Assembly (NCBI RefSeq): GCF_016446475.1
Contig: NZ_JAEHFP010000006.1
Span: 1-64,000 of the forward strand
Source: Paracoccus binzhouensis
Lineage (GTDB): Bacteria; Pseudomonadota; Alphaproteobacteria; Rhodobacterales; Rhodobacteraceae
Direction: 5' to 3'
Length of the DNA stretch: 64,000 nucleotides
The translations under genes were made by a program, and so were the position numbers. Position 1 is the stretch's first letter. Every line of letters starts with the position of its first letter. Below, in pieces: positions 63,208 through 64,000 of the stretch. The notes beneath the pieces are model-generated. The model did no database searches, was not told the origin of the DNA, and worked only from the letters and a program-made list of their open reading frames with translations.

Positions 63208-64000
63208 ATGGAGGATCTGCACATCCCCCGCGACTTCCCGGTCTTCGACGCCCACCAGCATTTCTGGGATCCGCAGGCGAATTATCACCCCTGGCTGTCG
63301 GACGAGCCGCCGATCCCCTTCCGCTATGGCGATTACCGGCCGATCCGCAAACGCTATCTGCCCCCCGACTATCTGGCCGAGGCCGCGCCCATCAATGTCG
63401 TGGGCAGCGTCTATGTGGAAACCGAATGGGATCCCGCCGACCCGGTGGGCGAGACGCGCTATGCCCATCGGCTTGCCGATGCTTATGGCTTTCCCAATGC
63501 CGTGGTCGCCCAGGCCTGGCTTGACCGCGCCGATGCCGCCGGCCTGATCGCGGAACAGGCCGGCTTCCCGCTGGTCCGCAGCCTGCGCCACAAGCCGGCG
63601 GCGGCGGCCTCGGCCGACCGGGCGCGGCGCGGGCGGGCGGGCGGGATGGACGACCCGCGATGGCGCGAGGGCTTCGCGCAACTGGGCCGGCACGGCCTGA
63701 TGTTCGACCTGCAGGTGCCCTGGTGGGAGCTTGACGCCGCCGCCGACCTGGCCGCCGATTTCCCGGCCACGACCATCGTGCTGAACCACGCCGGCCTGCC
63801 CGCCGACCGCAGCCCCGAGGGGCTGGAAGCCTGGCGGCGGCATATGGCGCGGCTGGCGCGGCATCCGAACGTGGTGGTGAAGATCTCCGGCATCGGGCTG
63901 AAGGGCCGGCCCTGGAGCCTGGTCGACAACGGGCCGGTGATCCGCGACGCCATCTCGATCTTCGGCTGGCAGCGCTGCATGTTCGCCAGCAACTTTCCCG
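63208..64000 (+). CDS. Amidohydrolase-2 family lactonase-like enzyme (cut by window edge)
   Basis: The 264 visible residues belong to the amidohydrolase_2 group of TIM-barrel hydrolases that includes L-fuconolactonase and 2-pyrone-4,6-dicarboxylate lactonase. The metal or proton-relay motif FDAHQHFWDP (H16, H18) opens the chain; YVETEWDPADPVGETRYAHR, IVLNHAGLPADRS (barrel-strand His) and VVVKISGIGLKG follow, ending at WQRCMFASNFP, just before the last catalytic Asp. Such enzymes open sugar or aromatic acid lactones. Coupling to a TRAP permease suggests that the imported acid enters as, or becomes, a lactone. The C-terminus is outside the window. Confidence 0.88.
   Translation, partial: MEDLHIPRDFPVFDAHQHFWDPQANYHPWLSDEPPIPFRYGDYRPIRKRYLPPDYLAEAAPINVVGSVYVETEWDPADPVGETRYAHRLADAYGFPNAVVAQAWLDRADAAGLIAEQAGFPLVRSLRHKPAAAASADRARRGRAGGMDDPRWREGFAQLGRHGLMFDLQVPWWELDAAADLAADFPATTIVLNHAGLPADRSPEGLEAWRRHMARLARHPNVVVKISGIGLKGRPWSLVDNGPVIRDAISIFGWQRCMFASNFP

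Noticed and set aside
48281..64000. Second copy of the tRNA-Asn 3' end marking the far attachment site
   Set aside because: No repeat of the T-arm and acceptor sequence was found within the window.

Overview
The window reads as a chromosomal segment of a high-GC alphaproteobacterium of the Rhodobacteraceae, most likely Paracoccus or a close relative. The basis is the gene content (C4-pathway 5-aminolevulinate synthase, CarD, seven-iron ferredoxin FdxA, paired Lrp genes beside ilvC, an ispG gene behind a RodZ-like gene), strong G/C preference at third codon positions, and a short dispersed repeat (core GTATTTGGGGAACGAAGAAG) of a kind I associate with this family. The genus is an inference.

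From the left edge to about 48.3 kb the window is ordinary core genome: a cut patatin-like gene; cell-wall and translation genes (prfB, mrcA, an AmiC-type amidase); an aminotransferase; a DsbA-like oxidoreductase; rodZ-like/ispG; hemA behind an FNR-type box; an M20 dipeptidase; carD; fdxA; an RNA-oriented block (S4 protein, Suv3-like helicase, TPR protein); SCP2, lysophospholipase, oligoendopeptidase F, GNAT and M19 dipeptidase genes; ppk2 with a second FNR-type box; parE; ynfA; lipoprotein export genes (lolD and a lolC/E permease); two Lrp regulators divergent from ilvC; an alpha/beta hydrolase of unknown role; dnaE; a complete BMP-family ABC importer; dps; the fatty-acid genes acpP, fabG and fabD; an orphan EnvZ-like kinase; and a metallo-beta-lactamase-fold protein.

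A tRNA-Asn(GTT) gene with encoded CCA marks the change to accessory DNA. Directly after it lies a 1.3-kb graveyard: a frameshifted DUF2190 phage capsid-decoration gene with its terminator still intact, a scrap of a further phage gene, and the decayed 3' part of an IS481-type transposase that runs into the stop codon of a marR gene.

The rest (about 49.6 to 64 kb) is a catabolic/uptake island. A leftward run of ten genes encodes an SDR, a TRAP DctQ and DctM pair, two tandem paralogous DctP binding proteins, two more SDRs, a 3-ketosteroid-dehydrogenase-like flavoprotein, a SnoaL-like protein and a MarR regulator. It diverges from a GntR/FCD regulator coupled to a GST. Beyond a LysR gene a second TRAP DctQ-DctM pair is coupled to a lactonase-type amidohydrolase that runs off the right edge. 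Together these look like import and stepwise oxidation of a cyclic or hydroxylated organic acid; the substrate cannot be read from the sequence.

Other notable non-coding structures are a degenerate tandem repeat of roughly 60-bp units between ynfA and a lipoprotein gene, at least six copies of the dispersed repeat, two FNR-type palindromes, and an AT-rich inverted repeat between the lrp pair and ilvC.
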